Positions 34,449 to 43,227 of a stretch of 64,000 nucleotides of DNA are shown piece after piece (within the stretch, counting starts at the first letter, position 1; each line of letters begins with the position of its first letter). A model generated the notes under the pieces. It was not told the DNA's origin. It ran no database searches and was given only the letters and a program-made list of their open reading frames with translations. The stretch spans positions 1,364,001 through 1,428,000 of the forward strand of contig NZ_CP147915.1 in the NCBI RefSeq assembly GCF_039645585.1, in the 5' to 3' direction. Both the position numbers and the translations under genes were made by a program. The DNA is from Sulfurimonas sp. HSL-1656. Its GTDB lineage: Bacteria > Campylobacterota > Campylobacteria > Campylobacterales > Sulfurimonadaceae.

Positions 34449-34454
34449 TATAAT
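34449..34454 (+). promoter_or_regulatory. Candidate -10 box (TATAAT) for the cytochrome-lpxB operon
   Basis: TATAAT in the divergent gap, 40 bases before the GTG start of the cytochrome gene. An in-frame ATG at 34453 overlaps it and so cannot be the translation start. Confidence 0.5.
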
Positions 34455-34494
34455 GTCGACATTGTATTGCAAAACCAATAAGGCAGGGGTTAGA

Positions 34495-34863
34495 GTGCGT
34501 TTTTTTCTTTTGATTCTTCTCGCGGCCGCTGCATTCGCGGCGAACAAGAGCGATGAGAGCTATGAACGGGGGAAAACCCTCTACTTTCAGAACGGCTGCA
34601 ACAACTGCCACGGCTCCCGCGCGGAGGGAACCGGCAACTACCCCTCCCTCGCCAACCGGGCGAAGGGGTTCCTCGCCTATAAGCTCCAGACCTTCCGCAA
34701 AGGGATTGCCGACACCCCGATGCAGGAGATGATGATCGGCTTTGCGTCGGCGCTCAGCGACGCGGACATCGATGCCATCACCACCTTCCTGCACGACTTC
34801 CACGACGCCCAGACGGATCGCTACGACCCGGCCTTCCAGCAGTGGGGGGACGGCGGATCATGA
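34495..34863 (+). CDS. Class I c-type cytochrome
   Basis: A 122-residue exported monohaem cytochrome. GTG 34495 opens a signal peptide (MRFFLLILLAAAAFA); the haem site is CNNCH in YFQNGCNNCHGSRAEG, with a later Met-rich IADTPMQEMMIGFASALS that should give the axial Met, as in cytochrome c553 proteins. Periplasmic electron carrier. It overlaps lpxB by four bases, an odd pairing of electron transfer with lipid A genes. Confidence 0.87.
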   Translation: MRFFLLILLAAAAFAANKSDESYERGKTLYFQNGCNNCHGSRAEGTGNYPSLANRAKGFLAYKLQTFRKGIADTPMQEMMIGFASALSDADIDAITTFLHDFHDAQTDRYDPAFQQWGDGGS

Positions 34864-35912
34864 AGCTGCTCGTTTCCGCCCTCGAACACTCGGCCAATGT
34901 CCACCTGAAAGCCCTCAAAGCCGAACTGAGCGACGACGTCGAGCTGATCGGCATCTTCGACAGTTCCCTGGGCGAGCCCGTCGTCGACCTCCGTTCCCTG
35001 GCCATCATGGGTTTCGTCGATGCGCTCAAGAAGCTGCGCTATTTCTTCAAGCTCGCCGACGAGATGGTCGAGCTCGCCGCCGGGGCCGACAAGGTACTGC
35101 TGATGGACTCCTCCGGCTTCAACCTCCCCCTGGCCAAGAAGATCAAGAAGCGCTACCCGGAGAAGGAGATCATCTACTATATCCTCCCCCAGGCCTGGGC
35201 GTGGAAGCGCAAACGCATTCCCGTACTGGAACGCACGATCGACCGGCTCGCCTCCATCCTGCCGTTCGAGAAGGATTACTACAGCCCCGGCGCCCCCATC
35301 GAGTACGTCGGCCACCCGCTGCTCGACGAGATCGCACACTTCAAAACCGGCAGCGCGCCGACGGTCAAACGGGTCGTGTTCATGCCCGGCAGCCGCAAAA
35401 GCGAGATCCGGCGCCTGATGCCGCTTTTCCGGGAACTGCGCTCCCGTCTCGATGCCGAAGCGGTGCTCGTCGTGCCGAAGCATTTTGCGAAAGAAGAGCT
35501 GAATGATCTTTACGGTAACCTATCACCGTTTATTGTGGCACACGATGCGCATGCGGCCCTCTACGAGAGCGATTTCGCCTTTATCTGCAGCGGCACCGCG
35601 ACCCTGGAGGCTTCACTGATCGGTACCCCGTTCGTCCTCGCCTACGTGGCGAAACCGCTGGACTACCTGATCGCAAAAAGTTTGGTCAAACTCGACTACA
35701 TCGGCCTGGCGAACATCATGTTCTCCCGCTTCAAGGGGCGGCCGCTGCACCCGGAACTGATCCAGAACGACGTGACGGCGGAGGCGCTTTTGGACGCGAT
35801 GCAGGCCCTTGACCGGCAGGCGTTCCTCGAAGACTCCAAAGCGCTCCGGGCGTACCTTGAGCACGGCAGCAGCGCACGTGTGGCACATCTTATCGAAGGT
35901 GAACAGGAATGA
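34860..35912 (+). CDS. lpxB: Lipid-A-disaccharide synthase
   Basis: A 350-residue GT19 enzyme joining UDP-diacylglucosamine and lipid X. Visible: MKLLVSALEHSANVHLKAL, MGFVDALKKL, LMDSSGFNLPLAKKIK, YYILPQAWAWKRKRI, YVGHPLLDE, VVFMPGSRKSEIRRLMPLF and ICSGTATLEASLIGTPFVLAY. Start ATG 34860 overlaps the cytochrome stop (ATGA). The next gene overlaps by four bases. Confidence 0.94.
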   Translation: MKLLVSALEHSANVHLKALKAELSDDVELIGIFDSSLGEPVVDLRSLAIMGFVDALKKLRYFFKLADEMVELAAGADKVLLMDSSGFNLPLAKKIKKRYPEKEIIYYILPQAWAWKRKRIPVLERTIDRLASILPFEKDYYSPGAPIEYVGHPLLDEIAHFKTGSAPTVKRVVFMPGSRKSEIRRLMPLFRELRSRLDAEAVLVVPKHFAKEELNDLYGNLSPFIVAHDAHAALYESDFAFICSGTATLEASLIGTPFVLAYVAKPLDYLIAKSLVKLDYIGLANIMFSRFKGRPLHPELIQNDVTAEALLDAMQALDRQAFLEDSKALRAYLEHGSSARVAHLIEGEQE

Positions 35913-37006
35913 AAATCAATTTTATCGATCTGCAGGCGCAGTATCAGGCATACAAAGAGGAGATCGACCGCGAAGTCGGCGAGGTCATGGCATCGGCCCA
36001 GTTCATCGGCGGCCCGAAACTGCAGAAGCTTGAGAGCGACCTGGCCGCCTACACCGGCGCGGCGCACGCCATCGGCTGCAGCAGCGGCACGGACGCCCTG
36101 CTGCTGGCGCTGATGGCCCTTGACATCAAGGCCGGGGACGAGGTCATCACCACCCCGTTCACCTTCATTGCCACGGCCGAAGTCATCGCCTTCCTCGGCG
36201 CCAAAGCCGTCTTCGTCGACATCGACGAAACGACCTACAACATCGACGCCGCCCTGATCGAAGACGCCATCACCGAACGCACCAAGGCGATCATCCCCGT
36301 TTCGCTCTACGGCCAGTGCGCCGACATGGACGCCGTTAACGCCATCGCCGCCAAACACGGCCTCCCCGTTATCGAGGACGCCTGCCAGAGCTTCGGGGCC
36401 GAGTACAAGGGCAAAAAGTCCTGCAACCTCTCCACGATCGGCTGTACCTCCTTCTTCCCGTCCAAACCGCTGGGCGCCTACGGGGACGGCGGCGCCGTCT
36501 TCACAAACGACGATGCCCTGGCTGAGAAGATCCGCATGCTGCTCAACCACGGCCAGAACGAGCGTTACAAGCACAAGTACATCGGCATCAACGGCCGTCT
36601 CGACGCCGTCCAGGCGGCGGTACTCAACGTCAAGCTCGGCCACTTCGACGGCGAAGTCGAAGCGCGGATGCGCATCGGTGCGGCCTACAGCGAAAAACTG
36701 GCCAATGCGAACGTCGTCACCCCTGCTGTCATGGCAGACCGTACCAGCGTCTACGCGCAGTACTCCGTGCGCGTCAAGAACCGCGAAGCCGTCGCCGCGG
36801 CTCTGAATGCCCAAGGTATCCCGACGGCGGTCCACTACCCGATGCCGCTGCACCTGCAGGAAGCCTTCGCCTCCCTGGGCCACAACGCCGGTGACTTCCC
36901 CGTCTCCGAGCGCGTCAGCGAAGAGATCATGTCCCTGCCGATGAGCCCCTACCTCACCGAAGCGCAGCAGGACTTCATCGTGAAGGCCCTGGAGGAAAAC
37001 GCATGA
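35909..37006 (+). CDS. DegT/DnrJ-family sugar aminotransferase (GnnB-like)
   Basis: A 365-residue PLP aminotransferase for UDP-keto-sugars. IDLQAQYQAYKEEIDREV, the substrate/PLP segment CSSGTDALLLALMAL, ITTPFTFIATAEVI, VIEDACQSFGAEYKG and the PLP-lysine motif FFPSKPLGAYGDGG are present. Next to a Gfo/Idh dehydrogenase and an LpxA homologue, the family member GnnB (UDP-3-keto-GlcNAc 3-aminotransferase for diamino lipid A) is the likely match; WbpE-type O-antigen enzymes are the alternative. Confidence 0.87.
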   Translation: MKINFIDLQAQYQAYKEEIDREVGEVMASAQFIGGPKLQKLESDLAAYTGAAHAIGCSSGTDALLLALMALDIKAGDEVITTPFTFIATAEVIAFLGAKAVFVDIDETTYNIDAALIEDAITERTKAIIPVSLYGQCADMDAVNAIAAKHGLPVIEDACQSFGAEYKGKKSCNLSTIGCTSFFPSKPLGAYGDGGAVFTNDDALAEKIRMLLNHGQNERYKHKYIGINGRLDAVQAAVLNVKLGHFDGEVEARMRIGAAYSEKLANANVVTPAVMADRTSVYAQYSVRVKNREAVAAALNAQGIPTAVHYPMPLHLQEAFASLGHNAGDFPVSERVSEEIMSLPMSPYLTEAQQDFIVKALEENA

Positions 37007-37902
37007 TCAAGATCGCCCTGATCGGCCTGGGTTCCATGGGCCGCAACCACTACCGCATCCTCCACGCCCTGGGAGAGAAAGTCGAGATCGTGGCCCTCTG
37101 CGACGTCGTGAAAAACGGCGACTTCGCCGAACCCTTCTTCACCGACGTCGACGAGATGCTCGACACTGCCAAGCCCGACGCCGCCATCATCGTCGTGCCG
37201 ACCTTCCTGCACAAGGAAGTCGCCCTCAAGTGTATCGAGCGTGGTGTACATGTCTTTATCGAGAAACCGGCGGCATCGACCATCGAGGATGCGAAACTGA
37301 TCGCCAAAGCGGTCCAGGAGGCGGGGCTGAAAAGCTGTGTCGGCCACGTCGAACGTTTCAACCCCGTCGTCCAGGCGCTCAAAGAGGAGCTCGAGGGCAA
37401 GGAGATCTATACGATGTCCATCACCCGCGTCGGCCCCTTCCCGCCGCGCATCGCCGACGTCGGTGTCCTCACCGACCTTTCGGTGCACGACATCGACCTG
37501 ATGCGCTTCATCACCCACCGCAACATTCTCGAGAAGAACATTTTCAAGTCCCGCAAGATTCACAACCACCACGAGGACAACGCGGTACTGAGCTTCGAGC
37601 TCGAAGACGCCATTGTCGCCGAGATCCTCACCAACTGGCTCACGCCGTTCAAAAAACGCACCATCGAGGTCGCCTGCAAGGACGCCTATTTCGAAGCGGA
37701 CCTGATCACGCAGAACCTCACCGAGTATTCGAACTTCCACGTCAACAACTCCTACGTCGTGCGCGGCTGCCACATCAAAAAAGACGAACCGCTCCTTAAA
37801 GAGGTCGAGGCCTTCGTGACCTACCTTGAAACGGGCGAGCGCGGATCGCTGGCCACGATCGAGGACAGCATCATTACCCTGCAGGTGGCGACCGAAGCAT
37901 GA
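37003..37902 (+). CDS. Gfo/Idh/MocA-family sugar dehydrogenase (GnnA-like)
   Basis: A 299-residue NAD(P) oxidoreductase: Rossmann motif ALIGLGSMGRNHYRIL, the family EKP in HVFIEKPAAS, and the GHVERFNPVVQ substrate segment. GnnA oxidises UDP-GlcNAc at C3 so that GnnB can aminate it; the tandem of the two with a four-base overlap fits that. WbpB-like activity is the alternative. It overlaps the LpxA-like gene by four bases. Confidence 0.85.
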   Translation: MIKIALIGLGSMGRNHYRILHALGEKVEIVALCDVVKNGDFAEPFFTDVDEMLDTAKPDAAIIVVPTFLHKEVALKCIERGVHVFIEKPAASTIEDAKLIAKAVQEAGLKSCVGHVERFNPVVQALKEELEGKEIYTMSITRVGPFPPRIADVGVLTDLSVHDIDLMRFITHRNILEKNIFKSRKIHNHHEDNAVLSFELEDAIVAEILTNWLTPFKKRTIEVACKDAYFEADLITQNLTEYSNFHVNNSYVVRGCHIKKDEPLLKEVEAFVTYLETGERGSLATIEDSIITLQVATEA

Positions 37903-38621
37903 TCCATCCTACCGCCGTCATTGCTCCGGGTGCCCAGATCGCCCCGGACGCCCAGATCGGGCCTTTCTGCCATATCGGCGACGAATGCGTCATCGGTGCG
38001 GGCGTGCGGCTCGAAGCGCACGTCGTACTTGAAGGGCCCGTCACCCTCAACGAGGGCGTACGCCTCTTCTCCTTTGTCAAGCTCGGCAACGGCCTCGCCC
38101 CCGTGACGCTGGGGCGCGGTACCTTTGTCCGTGAATTCTGCCAGATCGCGACACAGAACGACACGGCCGACGCTGTCATCATCGGTGAAGAGAACTTCAT
38201 CATGGCCTACGTCCAGCTCTTCCCCGGGGTCTCCCTCGGGGCCAACTGTATCCTGACCAACGCCGTGACGATGCAGGAGAAGAGCCGCTGCGAGGAGCGC
38301 GTCATCGTCGGCGGGCTCAGCACCGTATCGGCGGGCTGTACCATCGGCACGGGCGTCATGGTCGGGGGTGCGTCGAACCTCCGGTACGACGTCCCGCCCT
38401 TCTGCCTCGTAGAGGGCAACCCCGCTACCGTCCGCGGCCTGAACCTGATCGGGATGCGGCGCCGCTTTGAGGACCGCGAAGATATCGAAAGCGTGCGCCG
38501 CTGCTTCCGGCAGCTGCACAAGCAGTTCGATCCCCTCGCTGCCGCCGAAATGACCGAAGCCGTCGACAACCCGCAGGCCAAACGTTTTACCGGTTTTATC
38601 GCCGCACACCGCTGCGCCTGA
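37899..38621 (+). CDS. LpxA-like acyltransferase homologue without catalytic histidines
   Basis: A 240-residue left-handed beta-helix protein aligning along its length with UDP-GlcNAc acyltransferase: IHPTAVIAPGAQIAPDAQIG at the N-terminus and VMVGGASNLRYDVPPF, the LpxA DVPP motif. By my ungapped alignment with E. coli LpxA (NLLMINAHIAHDC against NFIMAYVQLFPGV), His122, His125 (catalytic base), His144 and His160 become Gln, Pro, Lys and Ser. It may acylate an amine by another route, or be inactive. It lies directly after the GnnA/GnnB pair. Confidence 0.8.
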   Translation: MIHPTAVIAPGAQIAPDAQIGPFCHIGDECVIGAGVRLEAHVVLEGPVTLNEGVRLFSFVKLGNGLAPVTLGRGTFVREFCQIATQNDTADAVIIGEENFIMAYVQLFPGVSLGANCILTNAVTMQEKSRCEERVIVGGLSTVSAGCTIGTGVMVGGASNLRYDVPPFCLVEGNPATVRGLNLIGMRRRFEDREDIESVRRCFRQLHKQFDPLAAAEMTEAVDNPQAKRFTGFIAAHRCA

Positions 38622-38631
38622 GGAGAAAAAC

Positions 38632-39099
38632 ATGCTGCAATTCAACACCTACGACACCGAAACCCTTTCCGCGATCCGCGAAAACCTGAACGCCTGCGCC
38701 GAAGCCCTGGGAGGTACCGGGCGCCTGCTCGGCCTGGCCGAGACGATCCTCGGAATGAAACCGTCGCCGCTGCAGAACAAGACGGCATCGTTTCACTTCG
38801 AGCAGGGCAAGGTCAGCTGGGACAAGGTCCTCTTCGCCGACAAGATCGTCACCGTCGCGCAGATGATCAAGAAGCACGACACAATGGAAAACATCCTGGA
38901 AAAGGGCTCGAAAAAAGAGCAGAACGCCATCCGGACCCTCTTCCCCGTTACCTTCACTATCACGCCCAAAGAAGGAGAGGCTTTCACTTTCAAGGCCGTC
39001 GACGCCCCCGACGCGAAGACGGCACGCATCAATCCCCTCTTCGAGCTTCTTTTCTTCGCCTCGACGGGACTGATCAAAAAAGCGCTCAAGGAGGCATAA
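38632..39099 (+). CDS. Hypothetical protein before hemF
   Basis: A 155-residue soluble-looking protein, no recognised domain. Starts MLQFNTYDTETLSAIRENLN; an amphipathic helical first third, then KTASFHFEQGKVSWDKVLFA and a beta-rich middle. AGGAG upstream; ten bases after the LpxA-like gene and three before hemF, so it is in the operon. No signal peptide; the C-terminal FELLFFASTGLIKKALKEA is mildly hydrophobic. Confidence 0.75.
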   Translation: MLQFNTYDTETLSAIRENLNACAEALGGTGRLLGLAETILGMKPSPLQNKTASFHFEQGKVSWDKVLFADKIVTVAQMIKKHDTMENILEKGSKKEQNAIRTLFPVTFTITPKEGEAFTFKAVDAPDAKTARINPLFELLFFASTGLIKKALKEA

Positions 39100-39102
39100 G
39101 TC

Positions 39103-40140
39103 ATGGAACGTATCTACTCGAAAACGGCGGAGTCGGAGGCGGCGATCGCCCTGATGGAGAACCTACAGCTCTACTTTGTCAACCGTCTTAACGGCCTCAG
39201 CCAGATCTTCGGTGCGAACGTTCCCTTTGAAGCCGTAGAGTGGTTCCGCGACGAGGGCCGCCACGGCGGCGGCATGCGGTACGAAGGGCGCGACGAACGC
39301 CTCTTCAACCGCGCCTCCGTCAACGTCTCCCAGGTGCACTACGAAGATATGTCCGAGAAGAAGCTCGACGCCGCCAGCGCCATCTCGACCATCATCCACC
39401 CGCGCAACCCCCATGTGCCTTCCATCCATATGCACATCAGCTATACCCGCATGAAAGACGGGACGGGCTACTGGCGCATCATGGCGGACCTGAACCCCTC
39501 CATCTTCTACGAAGAAGATCAGCACCGCTTTATCGAGCATCTCAATTTCATCACTCCCGACCTTTTCGATAAAGGCGCGGAGCAGGGAGACCGCTACTTC
39601 CGTATCCCCGCCCTGGAGCGTCACCGCGGCGTCGCGCACTTCTACCTGGAGCACTACAACAGCGGCGATTTCGGCACCGACTACGGCTTTGCAAAGTATT
39701 TTGCCGAGCAGGTGATCGACGTCTACGTTTCCATCATCGCCGACGCCCTTGCCAAGCGGACTGAGGTGAGCGAAGAGGATGTCGCCGAACAGCTCGCCTA
39801 CCACACGCTCTACTTCTTCCAGGTTCTCACCCTCGACCGCGGCACGACCTCGGGCCTGCTGATCCATGACCAGAACGACGTCGGCATCATGGGCTCCATC
39901 CCCGAGTTCGTCGACAGGACCCTGCTGCAGAGCTGGCTGCCGAAGATGACCGCCCCGCAGGACAAACTCCTTCAGGGGCTCATCGACGCCCTTCCCGACG
40001 AGGAGATCGTCATGGTCGACGAACCGGTCAAAGCGCGCCTTGCCGCAGCGGTACGCACCCATTACAGGGCCCACCCGGAAGCCCTCTCCATGCAGGCCGA
40101 CAGCGTTGTCGTCCCGCCGACCGTAGAGAACCACCGCTAG
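39103..40140 (+). CDS. hemF: Oxygen-dependent coproporphyrinogen III oxidase
   Basis: A 345-residue HemF, which decarboxylates coproporphyrinogen III with O2. Landmarks: RASVNVSQVHYEDM, NPHVPSIHMHISYTRM, YWRIMADLNPS, then GDFGTDYGFAKYF and DRGTTSGLLIHDQND. It is about 45 residues longer than E. coli HemF, with an extended N-terminus and C-terminus. The O2-dependent enzyme points to aerobic or microaerobic growth. Last gene of the cytochrome-lpxB operon. Confidence 0.9.
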   Translation: MERIYSKTAESEAAIALMENLQLYFVNRLNGLSQIFGANVPFEAVEWFRDEGRHGGGMRYEGRDERLFNRASVNVSQVHYEDMSEKKLDAASAISTIIHPRNPHVPSIHMHISYTRMKDGTGYWRIMADLNPSIFYEEDQHRFIEHLNFITPDLFDKGAEQGDRYFRIPALERHRGVAHFYLEHYNSGDFGTDYGFAKYFAEQVIDVYVSIIADALAKRTEVSEEDVAEQLAYHTLYFFQVLTLDRGTTSGLLIHDQNDVGIMGSIPEFVDRTLLQSWLPKMTAPQDKLLQGLIDALPDEEIVMVDEPVKARLAAAVRTHYRAHPEALSMQADSVVVPPTVENHR

Positions 40141-40148
40141 TATCCGGC

Positions 40149-40154
40149 TATAAT
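40149..40154 (+). promoter_or_regulatory. Candidate -10 box (TATAAT) for the small protein-trkAH operon
   Basis: GGCTATAATGG nine bases after the hemF stop and 31 bases before the first small-protein GTG, leaving a short leader with GAGGAG. Confidence 0.5.
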
Positions 40155-40184
40155 GGTCTGAAGAGAAGCCCTGAGGAGTCAACC

Positions 40185-40325
40185 GTGGGACCTGCAAACC
40201 TTCCGCCGGACAGTGCCGGCCATCTCAACACCGCCGCCCTTCCGGGCTTTATGGTCTGGGCCGGGGTTATCATCTGCCTTGTCGCCTTCGCCTGGTACCT
40301 GGAAAAACAGCGCGGCGACGATTAG
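40185..40325 (+). CDS. Small single-helix membrane protein 1 (46 aa)
   Basis: GTG start at 40185 behind GAGGAG. The 46 residues have a polar start (MGPANLPPDSAGHLNTA), a ALPGFMVWAG segment leading into a transmembrane helix (VIICLVAFAWYLE) and a charged end (KQRGDD). It is similar in plan to the next protein, including the LPGF motif at the helix start. Role unknown; co-transcription with trkA-trkH suggests a link with K+ uptake or another small membrane subunit. Confidence 0.55.
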   Translation: MGPANLPPDSAGHLNTAALPGFMVWAGVIICLVAFAWYLEKQRGDD

Positions 40326-40334
40326 GCCCAATCG

Positions 40335-40469
40335 ATGCAGAACCCCGATGCCGCCGCCCTCTTTGAAACGATCATCCTTCCCGGCTTTGCCGTGCTTTCA
40401 GCCGCCGCACTTCTTTTGCTTGTTTACGCGGCCTATCTGAACAAAAAACACCCCAAGGACAGACCGTGA
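40335..40469 (+). CDS. Small single-helix membrane protein 2 (44 aa)
   Basis: ATG 40335 to TGA 40469. Sequence plan: short polar start MQNPDAAALFET, IILPGFAVLSAAALLLLVYA helix, basic tail YLNKKHPKDRP. The LPGF motif and helix position match the preceding small protein, so the pair looks like a tandem duplication that has diverged. Its stop overlaps the trkA GTG (GTGA). No clear ribosome site, so it may depend on coupling to the first. Confidence 0.55.
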   Translation: MQNPDAAALFETIILPGFAVLSAAALLLLVYAAYLNKKHPKDRP

Positions 40470-41791
40470 ACATCATCATCGCCGGTGCCGGACGGGTCGG
40501 GTACCGCCTCGCCAGCACCCTTTCGCACCGCCACAACGTCACCATTATCGACCAGCGGGCCGCAGCACTGCAGCAGCTCCAGGAGAGCATCGACGTCTTC
40601 ACCATCGCGGGCAATATCGAGAACCCCGACACCTACCTGCCGCTGAAACAGCGCCGGTTCGACATTTTTATCGCGGTGACCGACAGCGACGAGGCCAATA
40701 TTCTCTCCACCCTCATTGCCGGGGATTTCATCGACGCCGACACAAAGATCATCCGCCTCAAAAACCCCTACTTCGCCGACAGTACCATTGCCGGTAAACT
40801 CGGGATCAGCAGTGCCGTCTTCCCCTTCTCCTCCGCGGCGCGCTCCATCAGCGCCCTGCTCGACTACCCGCAGGCGAATAACGTCAAATCCTTTATCTAT
40901 TCGCCCTTCCAGATGGTCTCCGTCTACGTCGAAAGCGCACCGGAGGCTGGCATTCCCGTCGCGGAGTTCGTCCATGAGACCTGCGTCGTCGTCGGCCTGG
41001 AACGCGCCAAGCGCTTCACCCTGCCTGACGGGGAGAGTGTGCTCTACCGGGGCGACCTCGTCTACTTCTTCGGGGACCCTGACACCATCCGTAGCTACTG
41101 CGCCCGGCTCAACCCCGCCGTCCCCGACCGCATCAGCCGTGTGGCCATCTTCGATGCGGGACTGCTGGGGCTGGAGATCGCCAAAGCGCTGATCCCGCGG
41201 GGGGTCAAGCTCAAGATCATCGACAAGCATCTCGAGAAATGCGAACGCGCTTCCGAACTGCTGCAGGAGAACGCAGTGGTGATCAACAGCCACTACATCG
41301 AACACACCCTTTTTGACAATGAACACGCCGGCCGCGCCGATATGGCCATCTTTACGAGCGAAGAGGACGAGGAGAACATCATCCGCTGCCTCGAGGCCAA
41401 AGAGCACGGCATCCCGCGTACGGTCGCCATCAACAACGACATTGAGCGCTACGGCCTGATGCACTCGCTCGGCATCATCCCGATGCGCGGCCCGAAATCC
41501 AGCGCCTACTACGCCATCCTCGAGGCGATCGGGTCGAGTTCCATCATCTCCGAGCGCCACTACTGCGGCGGCAGGGGGATCATCTACTCGCGCAAGATCT
41601 TCTCCGACTCGCCGCTGCTGGAGAATATGCTCCCCCCGCCGGACACGAAACGCAGCAGAAGTTTTCTGCTCAGGGACAACCTTCTCCTGCCGTGGGTCGC
41701 AAAATTGCAACTGCACGAGGATGACGTTCTGTTCGTCTTTCTTGATGCCGAAAATGAGGAGGCGATGAAGCGGTGGATATACACACTCTGA
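40466..41791 (+). CDS. trkA: Trk potassium uptake regulatory subunit TrkA
   Basis: A 441-residue protein with two RCK units. Each starts with a Rossmann NAD site: MNIIIAGAGRVGYRLASTLS at the N-terminus and RVAIFDAGLLGLEIAKALIP in the second half (the usual GxGxxG is altered to DAGLLG). It is the cytoplasmic regulator of the TrkH channel. GTG start overlapping the preceding small gene; 19-base overlap with trkH. Confidence 0.88.
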   Translation: MNIIIAGAGRVGYRLASTLSHRHNVTIIDQRAAALQQLQESIDVFTIAGNIENPDTYLPLKQRRFDIFIAVTDSDEANILSTLIAGDFIDADTKIIRLKNPYFADSTIAGKLGISSAVFPFSSAARSISALLDYPQANNVKSFIYSPFQMVSVYVESAPEAGIPVAEFVHETCVVVGLERAKRFTLPDGESVLYRGDLVYFFGDPDTIRSYCARLNPAVPDRISRVAIFDAGLLGLEIAKALIPRGVKLKIIDKHLEKCERASELLQENAVVINSHYIEHTLFDNEHAGRADMAIFTSEEDEENIIRCLEAKEHGIPRTVAINNDIERYGLMHSLGIIPMRGPKSSAYYAILEAIGSSSIISERHYCGGRGIIYSRKIFSDSPLLENMLPPPDTKRSRSFLLRDNLLLPWVAKLQLHEDDVLFVFLDAENEEAMKRWIYTL

Positions 41792-43227
41792 TCAACAGTG
41801 CCAAATTCATCAGCACTGTCGGCACCGGGCTTGCGCTCTTTTTCCTGATCCCGATCGCAACGGGGCTCTGGTACGGCGAGGATATGAAGCCGTTTATCCT
41901 CTTCGACCTGTTCTTTTTACTCTTCAATGCCGTCCTCTTCTCTGCCCTGGCCCGCCGCCGGATGCAGATGACGGTCAAGGGGGCCATCTTCTCGGTCAAT
42001 CTCATCTGGCTGCTGCTGGGCATCGGCGGCGCCATTCCGCTCTATCTCTACACGGATGTCTCCCCGAGCGGCGCCTTTTTCGAAGCCATCAGCGGCTTCA
42101 CGACGACGGGGGCGACGATCTACACGCAGATAGAGGAGCTTCCCAAAAGCATCCTGATGCTGCGCAGCCTGATGCACTGGCTCGGCGGGATGGGGATCAT
42201 CGTGCTGGGCGTGGGGCTTTTCTCGCTGATCAACCCCACGGGATCGCTCACGATGTTCCGGGCGGAGTCCACCGGGATACAGCTGGAAAAAGCGACGCCG
42301 AAGATCAAAGACACCGCCCTGTGGCTCTGGGGGATCTACTTCCTGTTTACGGCCGCGAACACCCTGCTGCTCCTGGTAGGCGGCATGGGCTTTTTCGATG
42401 CACTCAACCACGCCTTCTCCACGATCGCCACGGGCGGCTTTTCGACCCGGAACCTCTCGATGGGGTACTGGAACGATGCGCCTTTCATCCTCTGGACCAC
42501 TACCCTTTTTATGCTCATCTCGGGGGTCAACTTCCTCGTACACCTCAAAGCGCTGCGGGGCGATTTCAGCGGATGGCGCAGCGAAGAGGTGCGGTGGTAC
42601 CTTGGAATCTTTCTGCTTTTCTCCGCAGTACTGACCGCACTGCATCTGCTTAACGGCAGCGACGGGTTTGCCTACAGTGCGACCCACGCCTTCTTTACCG
42701 TCGCCTCGCTGCTGACCACTACCGGGTTCACGACCCTCGATTATGAACTCTGGGGTGCGGCGCCCGTGGCGCTGCTGATGGTCGCCATGCTGCTCGGCGG
42801 CAATGCCGGTTCGACGGCCGGGGGGATGAAGACCATCCGCTTTGTCGTCCTCTTCAAAAACCTCAGGACCCAGCTAAAACAGATCCTCCAGCCCAACGCC
42901 GTCGTCGGTATTTTCATCGACCGCGAACGCGTCGGCAGCGAGGTCGTCGGCAGGGTCAGCGGTTTCCTCCTGCTCTTTATCGCGACCAATGTCCTGGTCA
43001 CTTTCTACCTCTTTGTCCGCGGCTACGACCCCATGACCTCCATCAGCACCGCAGTCGCCTGCGTCAGCAACATCGGGCCGGGATTCGCCCTTATCGGGCC
43101 GTCGCAGAATTTCCACTTCTATTCCGACGGTGACAAACTCCTGCTCTCGGCCGCCATGATCATCGGCAGGCTGGAGTTCTATACGGTCGTACTGCTATTT
43201 ACACGGAGTTTCTGGAAACGTTACTGA
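41773..43227 (+). CDS. trkH: Trk potassium transporter membrane subunit TrkH
   Basis: A 484-residue membrane protein of the SKT family with four pore loops: SGFTTTGATIYTQIEELP, ATGGFSTRNLSMGYW, LTTTGFTTLDYELWG and VSNIGPGFALIGP; each carries the selectivity-filter Gly. Together with TrkA it forms a K+ channel-like transporter. GTG start within trkA. The 3' end overlaps the convergent gene by seven bases. Confidence 0.92.
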   Translation: MDIHTLINSAKFISTVGTGLALFFLIPIATGLWYGEDMKPFILFDLFFLLFNAVLFSALARRRMQMTVKGAIFSVNLIWLLLGIGGAIPLYLYTDVSPSGAFFEAISGFTTTGATIYTQIEELPKSILMLRSLMHWLGGMGIIVLGVGLFSLINPTGSLTMFRAESTGIQLEKATPKIKDTALWLWGIYFLFTAANTLLLLVGGMGFFDALNHAFSTIATGGFSTRNLSMGYWNDAPFILWTTTLFMLISGVNFLVHLKALRGDFSGWRSEEVRWYLGIFLLFSAVLTALHLLNGSDGFAYSATHAFFTVASLLTTTGFTTLDYELWGAAPVALLMVAMLLGGNAGSTAGGMKTIRFVVLFKNLRTQLKQILQPNAVVGIFIDRERVGSEVVGRVSGFLLLFIATNVLVTFYLFVRGYDPMTSISTAVACVSNIGPGFALIGPSQNFHFYSDGDKLLLSAAMIIGRLEFYTVVLLFTRSFWKRY

